Source: Gadus chalcogrammus
Taxonomy: Eukaryota; Chordata; Actinopteri; Gadiformes; Gadidae
NCBI RefSeq assembly: GCF_026213295.1
Contig: NC_079420.1
Span: 5,246,641-5,310,640, forward strand
Length of the DNA: 64,000 bases
Reading direction: 5' to 3'
The notes under the pieces were generated by a model. The model ran no database searches and was not told the origin of the DNA. It was given only the letters and a program-made list of their open reading frames with translations. Positions 13,175-24,010 of the stretch are shown here, piece after piece (within the stretch, counting starts at the first letter, position 1; each line of letters opens with the position of its first letter). Position numbers and translations under genes: made by a program.

Positions 13175-13253
13175 TCCGCCACTGGTGACGTGGTCATGAG
13201 TAGGTTTTTTTCTCCTCCAAACGGACATGATGAAAGCACGCTGCTTCTTGCAC
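13175..13253 (+). pseudogene. Orphan IFITM promoter and 5'UTR relic
   Basis: CTCCGCCACTGGTGACGTGG (13175-13194) and the following 60 bases match the block just upstream of exon 1 in genes A to D, up to CTGCTTCTTGCAC. The match then stops, before the start codon. The TATA-like GATAAAAG of the intact genes is GATGAAAG here (13229-13236). A 49-bp minisatellite follows directly. This is a truncated IFITM copy without exons. Confidence 0.8.
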
Positions 13254-13260
13254 TTTTATC

Positions 13261-13560
13261 GGACGGACGTAATCACCTAGGTGGCTACATGATAACCGTC
13301 TCGTTAATCGGACGGACGTAATCGGCTTGGTGGCTACATGACGACCGTCTCGGTAATCGGATGGACGTAATTGGCTAGGTGGCTACATGACTACCGTATC
13401 GGTAATCTGTAAACTAATTCTGCCGGACGGACGTAATCGGCTAGGTGGCTACATGACGACCGTCTCGGTAATCGGTAATAACGACGGCTGGTGGAATGGG
13501 TGGCTACATGACGACCGTCTCGGTAATCGGTAATAACGACGGCTGGTGGAATGAACTACA
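13261..13560. repeat. 49-bp minisatellite
   Basis: The unit begins GGACGGACGTAATC and contains GGTGGCTACATGACGACCGT. Units start at 13261, 13310 and 13359, then 13425 after a 17-bp insertion. Two further partial units contain AATAACGACGGCTGGTGGAATG. A single diverged unit is at 29372-29420 in the B repeat block. Confidence 0.85.
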
Positions 13561-13789
13561 GCATTATGCGAATACGCGGCAATGTTTTCCAAATGGAAAA
13601 ATGACCCTACCTAGAGGTAAGGGCGCATTATCGTCTGCCCGGCAGAACAAATGACACAAATGCATAGGGCTATTCGGAACAATATCCCTAACAGAGACAC
13701 AATGTTAACAAGCATCCGTTCTTGAGGCGGTTCACGAAGCATCTAATCCAGTAAGAATTGCAGTTAATATTGTAAGTGGGAGGGAATGG

Positions 13790-14995
13790 AAAATAAAGTC
13801 ATTGTTGTTTGACGTCCCCCTGAAGTCAAAGGTCCCCAAATTGTTTGGCTGTCCCCGGAATGATATCATGAGTCTATGTACCAAGTTTGGCTGTGATATG
13901 TTCAAGAATTGCTGAGAACAAGCTTCCAGTTAGGCGGCTTTGCCGTCAAGTTTGATTGCCTGTGACGGCCAAACGGTTTGGAATTAGAAAAAGCTGATTG
14001 GCACGTTGGTTCAGTTTGGTCAGAAGATCAAATATGGCAAGTTTCATAATGATTGGACATAATCTAGCAAATTTGGCTATGATAGGTTAAAGTTGCTGAG
14101 AACAGGCTTACTTCCTGTTTGATTGGCTGTCACGGCGAAACGGTTTTGAATTAGAAAAATGTCTTTGCTACATTTGTTCGACTTGGTCTGAAGATCATAT
14201 AGCGCAAGTTTCATGATGATTGGACATAATCTGTAGCCTGTGGATATGTAATGTTGATTTTGAAAACTTTCAACATGGCGGCCAAATTCTGATGTTCAAA
14301 TGGGAAATATTTTATGAGTTAATTGGGGCGGTCTGAGAGTATCACCAGACATAGAAAATTTGTTCGAAATATACTCATGTGACGAGAGAGGAGTCAAAAC
14401 ACATCGACATTAAAAACAGCGCCCCTAGTGGTCAAAGGTAACCAAATTCATTAAGTGTCTCCATGTTAATGTCATGGGTCTAAGTACCAAGTTTGGTTAT
14501 GCTATGTCAAAGGGCAAAGCGGCCAAATGGTTTTGAATTGGAAAGATCTTTCATATTTTCATATCAAGCATGACCTGAAGATCATGTGTGCCAAGAATCG
14601 AGATGATTGGACAAAATGTGTGATAGGAGTAGCATTTTGAAGGTTTTGGACAAACCAAGATGGCGGGAAATCCATCATGGCGGAAAAATACGTCATAGGG
14701 GGCGTTGAACTCGGCTTGGTTCAAGGAATCCAATGATATCTGGTTTGTGAATATTGGATGAATGGGTCGAAAGTTATAAACATGAATGCATGTGCAACTT
14801 TGACCTTTTGGTGGCGCTAGCGCTGGTTGGCTATCGACCTGAAATTGGCTTGTTGGGCTAATGGGGCTGTCCTGAACCAGTGTGCCAAATTTCACAACTT
14901 TTCACCAAGGCGTTCTAAGGGCTGCCATAGACTCCCATGACAGGAAAACATACAAAAACAATAGGTTGTCTCGCAACTTCGTTGCTTGACACCCA
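13790..14995. repeat. Left arm of long inverted repeat around IFITM-A promoter and exons 1-2
   Basis: This stretch matches the reverse complement of 15863-17050. For example TTGTCTCGCAACTTCGTTGC near 14967 corresponds to GCAGCGAAGCTGCGAGACAA near 15872. GATGGCGGGAAATCCATCAT at 14660 corresponds to ATGATGGATTTTCCGCCATC at 16202. A paralogous arm lies upstream of gene B (29560-30815). The sequence looks like a dispersed fish repeat containing several degenerate internal copies of TTGGCGGCTTTGCCGTCAAG. Confidence 0.85.
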
Positions 14996-15030
14996 AATAT
15001 CACACAGTTGTGCCAACTTAATTCTTACAG

Positions 15031-15045
15031 AAAGAGATGAAACCA
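15031..15045 (+). promoter_or_regulatory. Conserved GAAAGAGATGAAACC upstream of IFITM-A
   Basis: GAAAGAGATGAAACC lies about 200 bp before the start codon. Versions of it precede each gene: near 30863 (B), 35577 (C, ATTAAACC variant) and 41010 (D). It resembles an interferon-response element (two GAAA half-sites), but the spacing is five bases and not two. Whether it responds to interferon is not shown by sequence alone. Confidence 0.35.
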
Positions 15046-15188
15046 TAACAGTAAATGTGGTCGGGCTGAGAGATGAAGTTTGAGTTGTTACACAGCAGAA
15101 TTTTTCAATTCTTTCAACTGTGAAACTCCCACGCTCCGCCACTGGTGACGTGGTCATGAGTAGGTTTTTTTCTCCTCCAAACGGACAT

Positions 15189-15196
15189 GATAAAAG
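15189..15196 (+). promoter_or_regulatory. TATA-like box of IFITM-A
   Basis: GATAAAAG sits 46 bp before the ATG in a block conserved in all four genes. It places transcription start near 15215. That argues against the in-frame upstream ATG at 15187, which would lie before the start of the transcript. Confidence 0.5.
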
Positions 15197-15234
15197 CACA
15201 CTGCTTCTTGCACCGCCCTACTTTACTTCATAAG

Positions 15235-17586
15235 ATGGAGTTGAAGGAGGTTCGGTCAGCACCACCATCAGACTATCAGGAACTGCAATTTAACAGGTAT
15301 ATCATTGTATTGAATGTATTTGCATATAAAAATGTCATGTATGGGTTTTCTTTTTTACAACAATCAATTGTTGATTGCAGTTATCCCTGTCAAAAATGTG
15401 GCTGAAAACTTATACTTATTCAATTAAACTGTAAAAGTCTAAAATGCAGATGTTTTGTGAAAATCCTATTTGTGGGCTGTGAATTTCTTTTCATCGTTCA
15501 ATTCATCAAGAATACAATAGAGGTAACTTTCCAATATAAGATACTTCCATGGTTCTGTGTTGGTCCAGGGACCAACACACTGTTGTGACCATCGGCCACC
15601 CTGTGGAGCATCCCAGAGACTATGTGGTATGGTCCATCTGCAGCCTCTTCCACGGAAACCCCTTATGCTTCGGACTGGTGGCGCTGATCTTCTCAATCAA
15701 GGTAGGCCTTTGCTTTGTTACGCTTTAAAGATGCTGTGGATTCGATTTAGAAACTATACTTTGAGTGCAATTGGTTAGAAATGTTATGTCTTACTTGTTA
15801 ATGATTGTGAGTGAAATGCTCAGTGACAAAGTTTGTTCTGGTTGCGCCTGGCTCTGTCATTGGGGGTCAAGCAGCGAAGCTGCGAGACAACCATTTTCAT
15901 TCTACGTTTTCCTATTATTGGTGTGAATGATGAAGGCATTCACATCTTTGAACTGCTACATATTTGATTTTATTATTTTCATAAAGCGACTCCTTCAACA
16001 TACTTCAACGTAGAAACATCATTCAAACATCAAAACGTTATGGCGCTAGCCTATCAGCTCTAGCGCCACCAACAGGTCAAAGTTGGACATGCATTCATGT
16101 TTATAACTTTGGACCCATTCAACCAATATTCACAAACAAGGTATCATTGGAATCCTTGGGCCAAGCCGAGTTCAACACACCCTATGACGTCATTTTGCGC
16201 CATGATGGATTTTCCGCCATCTTGGTCTATGTCAAAAACCTTCAAAATGTATCTCCTATCACAAATTATGTCCAATCATCTCGAAACTTGGCACACATGA
16301 TCTTCAGGCCATGCTTGACAAAAAACCAAAAATATTTCTCACGGAAATATCTGCGACAGCCAATCAAATTGGACCGCGAAGCCGCCAAATGGGAAGTAAG
16401 CCAATTTCTCAGCAGACCTTTGACCTATCATAAACAAACTTGGTACATAGACCCATGACATCATCATGGGGACACTCAATGAATTGAGTGGTGACCATTG
16501 ACCTCTACAGGGCGCTATAATTAATGAAGATATGTGTTAACTCTTCTCTCTTCACATGAGTATACTTCAAACTTATGTTCAATGTCTAGTGATTCTCTCA
16601 GACCTCTTCATATAGCTGATAAATTATCTATCATTGCAACATCAGAATTTGGCCGCCATGTTGAAAGTTGTCGAAATCAATTGTACATATCCACAGGCCA
16701 CAAATTGAGTCCAATCTTCATGAAACTGGCCATATATCATCTTCGGACCAAGTTGAACAAATTTGTCAAACAGCTTTTTCAAATTCAAAACCGTTTGGCC
16801 ATGACAGCCAATCAAACTTGACGGCAAAGCCGCCAAACAAGAAGTAAGCCTGTTCTCAGCAACTCTATCATATCATAGCCAAACTTTGTACATAGACTCA
16901 TGAAATCATTCTGGGGACACCCAAACAATTTTGTGACCTTTGACCTCAGGGGGACGTCAAACAGGAAGTGAGCTCATATATCTGCAAGGTCTTCATGTAT
17001 CCAAACTAAACTTGGCTCATAGTCTTATGACCCCATCCTGATTATGTCATTACAGTGGGTGCCCGGTCATTCAGCTGTTCAGCACCCAGGCTCTGGGACT
17101 CCCTCCCCCCACACGTAAAACAGTCAGATACCATTACAACCTTCAAGTCACAACTCAAAACTCACCTGTTCCAACTTGCACAGAACGTCTAACTGATGTC
17201 TTGTTTGTTTGTTTTGTTTTGTTTTTGTTGTTTTTCCCCAATGTCTTGTTTTTAAACGAAGCATGGAAGGAAGCATGCAGGGCGTTTTGAGGGGTTGGCT
17301 ATTTTCAAAATCTTGCGCTTTTCTGCTCTTTTCTTGTACAACACTGGATCTTACCTACAGCAACTTTTTCGACGACATGGCCTTGAACCTCTGTTTGAAC
17401 ATAGCATTCACTCGTTCATCTTTCTTTCTTTTCTCTTTGTCGCAGGCAAGAGACATGAAGGTGATCGGAGACCTGCAGAGAGCCAGGGGATACAGCAAGT
17501 GGGCTCGGGTCTTCAACGGGGCTGCGCTGATCATTTCTTATTTGATTATCCTTGGTTTTTTCATTTTTGTGATTGCGCCATTGTAG
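15235..17586 (+). CDS. Interferon-induced transmembrane protein (IFITM, CD225 family), copy A
   Basis: Three exons: 15235-15296, 15569-15701 and 17446-17586, with GT-AG introns; 111 residues. IFITM proteins sit in plasma and endosomal membranes and restrict virus-cell fusion. YQEL at residues 14-17 matches the YxxL endocytic sorting motif of IFITM3-type proteins. The CD225 core starts at DYVVWSICSLFHGNPLCFG (38-56), continues through FSIKARDMKVIGDLQRA, and ends in a single hydrophobic transmembrane segment (about 91-109). Cys45 and Cys54 are candidate palmitoylation sites. The third Cys known from mammalian IFITM3 is not present at the matching place. Arg86 (KWARVF) differs from Leu in the other copies. 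Intron 2 carries an inverted-repeat arm and a LINE scrap. AATAAA occurs at 17953. The family assignment is firm; one-to-one orthology to a mammalian IFITM is not implied. Confidence 0.92.
15863..17050. repeat. Right arm of the inverted repeat, inside intron 2 of IFITM-A
   Basis: It is the reverse complement of 13790-14995, as detailed there, and ends near ATAGTCTTATGACCCCATCCTGA. The corresponding arm in gene B is 31729-32757. Genes C and D lack it and have intron 2 lengths of only about 450-460 bp, against 1744 bp in A. Confidence 0.85.
17073..17192 (+). pseudogene. LINE reverse-transcriptase C-terminal fragment
   Basis: The frame reads APRLWDSLPPHV and then FKSQLKTHLFQLAQNV before a TAA stop. 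This pattern (LW-SLP ... FKS-LKTHLF) is the usual C-terminus of fish L2/CR1-like LINE ORF2 proteins. Only about 40 codons remain, so it is a 5'-truncated insertion in intron 2 of IFITM-A. It is not present in the B intron. Confidence 0.75.
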
Positions 17587-18600
17587 CCATGCGCTCTGGC
17601 CCTCGTTTTTTGTGGTTATAGGGACATGTCCCTACCATTGTCAAAAAAAACTGTTAATTGCCCGTGTAACAAAAATCATAATGATGCGGTATTGAATTAA
17701 ATTACCAAGTAATGCGTTTTGCTACCATCAGCACAGCAAACTGAATATTTGTTGTTACTTTGCGCCACCTTTAAGAAATTTGTGGATTTGAAAATAGTTT
17801 CAGCAGCCGCCCCAGCGAGCTCTCCAAGTTAATGATGCATAATGTCCGTAAAATAACCCATGGGTACACAAAGGCACTTGATTTGAATTAGGGTAGTATC
17901 TTTGGCTGAATGTACTGAATGTTACTACACTTTGCATTAAAGCTTCAGCTAAAATAAATGTTTTGCAATGTAACATGATTTTAAATAATACATGCGCTAT
18001 TTGTGATCCAATGCAATGGTGTTTTACATAACAGCTTCAGCTGAGTCAGAGAATGAGACTGAGAGGGAGATGGAGGCTGGTTCGACGGCGGTCGTGGTAG
18101 GGCCCCATGCAGGGGCTAGGACAGGTCTAGCAATGCCACTGCAAAGGTCTTTATGAGTTATTTTATGCAAATTAGTTATTTCAACTGTGGACATGCGGCA
18201 TTACAATGACAAGCTGCAAGCAGGGACTACGCTTACATTCAATTATCATCATGACAATGTGTCTGCATTAGAGCCTCAGACCGAAAATTACGTGAAAATA
18301 CCGAAGTTATCCTTCCACAAAGACGCATTCTGAATGGAAATACATCAGAGGAACCATCAGGCGTCTTTCCTGAGCAAAAGACCCATAGTGTTGCTTTCCA
18401 AAAGATAGGTTTCCACCCACGGCAGGGAAGGGACAGACAGAGGAGAGGAGGCTACAGAAGCAGAGACTGGAACAGACAGGAGCAAGGACGAGACAGTGAA
18501 CATTTGGGAGGAAAGGCCCCTTTAGGACCCCGACCCCAAAAATGACAGGTGTCCATTCATCCATCCATTCATTCCATTCATTTATTATACACAAAAGACT
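17587..18600. other. 3' flank of IFITM-A, duplicated after B and partly after C
   Basis: The flank matches 33700-34650 and parts of 36881-38220. A GC-rich block at 18041-18152 (reads ESENETE...MEAGSTAVV) is kept almost unchanged in all three units (34111-34222, 37831-37942), although the surrounding DNA is AT-rich. I do not recognise it as any protein. A likely polyadenylation signal AATAAA for gene A lies at 17953-17958. Confidence 0.5.
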
Positions 18601-19164
18601 TAATTCTTATGTTACAATTTTCAGTTACAAGATTAATTCTAATTGAATTATTTCTACTTTCTATTACACAGTACCGTAATATATATATCATTTTTAAATG
18701 TAACTATTAACACTTTTTTACCATTAAAGATACAATCAAATCTGGATTCTGCACTAGGCGTATTGTAAAACAATAAAGTATAAACAAAAATGCGTGCATT
18801 CTCTACAAGTGATTATCAACCAATGTGCATGATTATGCTAATATATGCTTAACGTGTGCATATGTATAGGTACAAGTATACTATGCTCACTAACAAAGTG
18901 GTTCACAATGTTTGTTGCTATAATCCTTTCAGAAAAACCTTGTTATAGTATCAGACAGTACAATCGTTCTAACCTTTGTAGTAACGGCGGAGTGTGGAAA
19001 TGTTTAACTTCAAGTGCCAATTATGGCGCCACCCATGTGTTATTCTATTCAACATAACTTGTTTTTCCCCAAATCTCCATGTCCAGTCTCAAGCAAGAGC
19101 TGTTATCAGTGTGATCAGTTTGTACAAAACAATCTATGTACAAGACAGCGTGCTCCCCCTCAGC
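18601..19164. other. Intergenic within the array, no gene seen
   Basis: AT-rich DNA matching 34650-35100 in the next unit. No coding or RNA gene recognised. Confidence 0.5.
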
Positions 19165-19332
19165 CCACGGCGGTAGTCGTAAGGGTAGCTCCCTGTGACA
19201 CTGGAGCCGGTTGTCAACCCGAATGGCTAAGGTGATTAGCTGGTCGAAGTTCGGATGATGCTCCCGGGACACCAGCACATCTTTGTTGTCAAAGATATAT
19301 ATTACCTGCTCTGTGCCCTGGATTATAACCAT
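19165..19332 (-). pseudogene. Ty3/gypsy Gag fragment
   Basis: On the minus strand the frame reads FDQLITLAIRVDNRLQ followed by a basic stretch. This matches the end of the capsid region of vertebrate Ty3/gypsy Gag and Gag-derived proteins (pattern L-I-LAIR-DNRL-ER). A second copy is at 38455-38630. Only about 50 residues remain. It could come from the same family as the pol at 9828-12773, but this is not shown. Confidence 0.65.
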
Positions 19333-19589
19333 TCTAGTCTTTTACTCATTCCCAGTTTATATCTTTAAAGCAGTAATACATCCCATAAAAGGCAGATCCC
19401 GCCCCTTGTGAAAGACTGTGGCCAAAGTTGACCAAGTTCACGCACTACACCGAAGGCATTTCACAATCAGTATACATACATTCATCTTTCTTTTTCTTCT
19501 CAGCCCTTTAGGATTGAGTAGGTATGCGCTCACACTGACTTGGCCAAGTAATCTCCTGCCTTGGTTGGTCCCTTTTTCTTTTAGCAGTA

Positions 19590-19790
19590 ATGCGATTCAG
19601 TAGTAATGGGTTTACCTTGCAAATGCCTTTATGACCCACTTAATCATGAAGGGATGAGTAGAAAAGAAAGAGATGAAACCTTAACAGTAAATGTGGTCAG
19701 GCTGAGAGATGAAGTTTGAGTTGTCAGGCAGCAGAAGTTGTGGCCTTAACTAAGGCATGTATTTTTAAATAGTGGAACTCTCACGCTATG
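19590..19790 (+). pseudogene. Second orphan IFITM upstream relic
   Basis: The sequence from GCGATTCAGTAGTAATGGGT to GGAACTCTCACGCT matches 35500-35702 and 40932-41132, which lead directly into the promoters of genes C and D. Here the match ends exactly where the core promoter (CCGCCACTGGTGAC) should begin, and no exons follow. Confidence 0.75.
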
Positions 19791-20019
19791 TACTGACTGT
19801 GAAATGCTTTTTTTTTTTTAAGTGCATGGCATTGGTCAACTTTGGCCACAGTCTCAAACCAGGTGCATTTTATGGGTTGAATGACTGCTTTAAAGATATA
19901 AACTGCATTAAAGTAAAGGTCTGTCAACTCAAACTTAAAATAAACTATCACAGTTGTGCCAACTTAATTCCTACAGTTGATTAGTAGTAATTAGTAATTT
20001 TAAAGTTGAGGCAAGTTGT

Positions 20020-20145
20020 TGCTTGTCTCCTTCTCCCTCTCTTCGCTCCCCCCGTCTCCCTCTCCTCCTCTCGCCCTGCTTCCCTCTCCCGCTCCTCGTC
20101 TCCCTTTCCCCCTGCCTCCCTCTCCTCTCCCCCTCCCTAAATAAA
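20020..20145. repeat. CT-rich polypyrimidine tract
   Basis: About 120 bp of CTCC/CCCT words on the plus strand. A matching tract with similar flanks is at 39200-39305, showing that this part was also duplicated. Confidence 0.8.
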
Positions 20146-20803
20146 AGAAACCTAAAGCTTCACAAATCTAGTTGCACAGACTAAGAATCCTAAGTCAATA
20201 TGATGTTGAATCAATCATGTGTAAAAACGTCCATTTTGAGTTTGTCTTACAAAGTAAATCCTCGTAACAATTACAAAAACTGACAATAAACCAGCTTTTG
20301 CATTTTAAACCATTTTGCAAGTTTAAAATAAATGAAAAGTTTAAACGTAAACATTATAAACAGCCCTTGCCGCCATGGGCGTAATGGACGCGGGGTACGC
20401 GGGGGACATGTCCCCCGCACTTCCGGTATCGTGCCCTCTGTCCCCCGCACTTTTTACAGCCATTACAACCATTCAAATCAATTTTTAACACGTGGAAAAG
20501 CGTTTTCCCGAGCCGCCTTTGAACACACAATGAGCAGGCAGAGACAGGTGGCAAACATCGCTGCCGTGTTGTGATTTCAATCACACTGACGTTGAATCAG
20601 ATCTGTTTCAAGCATGTTCATCAAACCAGCAGCCAAGAGGCAAAATACTTTACCTAGTTTTTTCCAAACAAACCGTGTAATTTGGGTAATGCTGTTGCAT
20701 GTTGTTTAGCTAAATGATGACTGACTAATAGATGTCAATATATCAAGTTAAGCTAGTTAACAATTGTTAACTGCTACCTATGTTAAATCTCTTTCTAGGT
20801 GCA
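20146..20803. other. Intergenic; small CCCCCGCACTT repeat scrap
   Basis: At 20380-20460, GGGGGACATGTCCCCCGCAC and nearby bases resemble the subterminal region of the element at 49899-51388. No gene is seen. Confidence 0.4.
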
Positions 20804-21644
20804 GAGGTGATAGTAACTAGTTACATTTACTCTGTTACATTTACTTGAGTAACTTTTTGGATAAATTGTACTCTTAAGAGTTGTTTTACTGCAAAATACT
20901 TTTTTACTGATATTATTCTTAAGCAGGGGTGTCAAACTCATTTTGGTTCAGGGGCCACATACAGCCCATCTGATCTCAAGTGGGCCGGTCCAGTAAAATA
21001 ATCACGGATCACAAGGATCTATATTAGCACAACACATTTATTCACAGATAGGCCAATGGAATTGAAATAAAATTCATTTCACATTTATTATCAACTGCTT
21101 TATTTTTATAGAGTTGAGTGTATAGATTTTTACACCTGAACACCTGAACCAATTCACCACACTAAACAAACTCAAAGAAAGCTATCATACTGCCTTGAAA
21201 ATCTAAATGTGCACATATAAATAAAATGAACAAACAAAAGTTATAGCAGTGCATGAGCAATGAGATTAGGCTACATCAGATCAAACTGTTTTGTAGGCTA
21301 CTGAAGCCTGAGAATGATATACTGCATAATATTCATTGTCTTTTAACATGAAACCTGCGTAAACTTATTTTCAAAGATCTGTATTCATCAGAGTGCAAAC
21401 ATTTCTGAAAGAGCATCACAAGAATTATGCCCAGGCCTACTTGCTGATTAACTTTGTTATTTCTCACTGCAGTCTATTTCATGCTGCTTGCTCCTGAAAC
21501 TTGGCATTTTTTAGCCTTTACGACTGCATCACTATCAGGTGTCAAATCCTGAGTTGCAGCACATTTCACAATGGCATTCAAGTGTGTGTTTGTTAACCTT
21601 GAGCGGTGCTTTGGTTATTTAGGTTCATTACAGAGAACACCTGT

Positions 21645-22760
21645 TCACAAAGATAGGTAGTCCCAAACATGGATAAAACCTTTGCAGCTAGGGTTGTTAA
21701 TTCCTTCTGGCAAGAGATATTGATAAAATGTGTCCAAGCCCACAGACGCAAATTTTTCCTTCATAATTGTATCACACTGCAAGTCAGTTATCTCGAGTTG
21801 GATGTTAGCTTGCATGTCAGAAGGCTTGACTGTAAATGGCGGGCGAAAAACTGCAAATTCCTTCTCTAGTTCACTGAAGACCTGAAACCACCGCTCTAAC
21901 TCCTGCAGCAATCCTGTTATCTTGTCTTTGTATTGATCCATATCAGCATTACGTCCGGTTGCACGCACAGCGGTTAGGCATGGGAAATGGGCGGTGACAC
22001 CACTAGATAGCTGCGTCTCCCAGAGCGACAGTTTTAACTTGAATGTGCGGATGCGGTCGTTATACTGAGTGACTATTTTTCTGCGTCCCTGCAGCATTTT
22101 ATTAAGATTATTCAGTCGCTGTGAAATATCCACCATAAAGGCAAGATCCTGCACCAACTGCGGACAATTAAGTTCCCTCACTGGGCTACCCATTTTCTCC
22201 ATGAACTGTCCAATATCCTCTAGTACCTCAAAGAAACGCTTGAGCACGGCACCTCAGCTTCCCCATCTGCGGTGTGTACTTTCTCTCAGGATTTTGTCGC
22301 AAGGCCTGCCTTTCTCCCGAACATTGATGGTGCGCCATCTGTACCCAGGCTGACGGCACGGGACCAGTCCACTCCGACCTTGTCCAGCACTTCAACAAGA
22401 GAGCTGAATATGTCATTCGCTGTTGTAGTGTCCTTCATAGGGACCAATCAAGGAACTCCTCTGTCTTTGTCAAAGTCTCATCAACACCCCGAATATATGG
22501 CCAGTTGAGCAATATCTGTTATATCAGTGCTCTCATCAATTGCAACCGAAAAAGCAATAAATGACTGGATTTTGTCATTCATTTGGCTGCCAAAGTCTCC
22601 TGAGAGCTCTGTTACCCTATCTGCGACAGTGTTCTTCGACAGACTAATGTTGGCAAAGGCAGATCGCTTTTCAGGGAACACGACTTCTGCAGCCTTCAGC
22701 ATGCATCTTTTCATGAACTCACCATCAGAACATGGCTTGGATGCTTGCAGTCTCTCGTAG
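21645..22760 (-). pseudogene. hAT (Charlie-like) transposase, frameshifted
   Basis: Minus-strand pieces: 22760-22481 contains FANISLSKNTVADRVTELS and the first catalytic acidic motif AIDESTDITD. At 22416-22228 the frame has shifted. At 22247-21645, 200 residues run from VLEDIGQFMEKMG to PPFTVKPSDMQANIQLEI. This order and wording match the transposase part of GTF2IRD2-type proteins, which derive from Charlie elements. The N-terminal zinc finger region is cut off by the insertion from 22757. Frameshifts make it non-functional. Confidence 0.85.
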
Positions 22761-24010
22761 GGATGGGAATCGAGAACCGGTTCTTATTCAGAACTGGTGC
22801 CGAGTCAACCGATTCCTTGGAATCATTGGCAAGCCTGCTTAACGATTCCGCTTATCGGTTCGGGTCGCGGCAAATGCGTCATGACGTCACACGTACGCTG
22901 CTTTGTTTTGGTTCAGATCGCAGCAAACATGGCGCCGCCGAGGAAGAAGCGCATTGTGCGTTCACACCAAACGCGACGGGGCAACAAGATCCCATGCAAA
23001 GTGAACTAAGAGACGCGTATCGGGCGAAATTTTCGCTAGAGAAAACCGGCGACAAGTTTTGATTTGTCACGCCACACTTTCGCCGTGCACAGGCAAGCGC
23101 GTTCACAAGGATTTGTGCCGCGACAAATTCGCTCGAGTTTAAATATTTCAACTTTGACACGAATTTCGCGTGATGACAGCCAATCAGCGTTCAACAGCGT
23201 GACAACTGAGTGACATGTGTAACGTAACAGCCAATCAGTGTTCAACCGTCAAACTCAGTGCAGTTCAGTCCGGGGTGAACTTCAGCATGGAGGAGAAAGT
23301 GATTGTTGCCGTTTGCGACTCCCGGAGCTCTATATATAATACAGTAGTATATAAGTAAGGGATAATGCCCGACGAGGTGTCCATTATCAGGAATTAATGG
23401 ACGACGTGGAGGCACGAACCGGTTGCCTCCGCGAAGTCCATTAATTCCTGATAATGGACACCTCGAAGGGCATTATCCCGCTTATACCACTGTCACTTAC
23501 CAACGGTGACCAAATTAAGACCATTAATTTATATTTTCATGCGTTTTACAATCCAAACATAAAGTTTTCCACAAAACATAAATTTGTTTCCCTGGTTACG
23601 CCTGAGGGTCCGACTAATACCCGGAACCACCATTGCACCCCCGTTGGGTTGCAACGGAAACGTTGTTCACTCCTCCAGTAATTAGGACGGACCATAGCTA
23701 CGACTTTAGAACGGGAGGTAGCGGGAGGTATTATAATCCGCTCAGCTTTGTTTTGTTTCCCGTTGCTATGGTTGTGGTTACTAATTTTAGAGACGATACG
23801 CCAGCTAGCGCATTAATTGAGAACGGTAAACAGACAATTAGACGGAACAACTTGTCCAGGTGTCCGTATATCAGGAGTTAATGCACACCCTGCATCCAAT
23901 GAGAATCGAGTATTCCCGCAGACCGTGGTATAATATAATATAATTGTATATATAATATCACGGCCAACCGCTCTGTGCGCCTCCGGATGGCCGTAGCCAT
24001 CTCATAGGGA
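22757..24010. mobile_element. Composite of nested repeats inside the hAT element
   Basis: The left edge TAGGGATGGGAATCGAGAAC is the start of a known type of fish hAT repeat. Its plus-strand frame from 22929 begins MAPPRKKRIV, as many hAT transposases do, but is cut short near 22956. A different repeat beginning GTGCGTTCACACCAAACGCG follows. The long palindrome 23359-23479 lies further right. No closing terminal repeat was found, so boundaries are approximate. Confidence 0.45.
23359..23479. repeat. 121-bp near-perfect palindrome
   Basis: Arms of about 44 bp (23359-23402 and 23436-23479) are almost exact reverse complements. They start GGGATAATGCCC and include GTCCATTATCAGGAATTAAT. The central part also folds back (GGAGGCA...TGCCTCC). 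A weaker third copy of part of the arm is near 23859-23885. Confidence 0.9.

Noticed and set aside
15187..15234. Upstream in-frame ATG that would extend IFITM-A (also C and D) by 16 residues (MIKAHCFLHRP...)
   Set aside because: The ATG overlaps the TATA-like box, so it would precede the transcription start. In gene B it is TTG. The downstream ATG gives the usual IFITM N-terminus.
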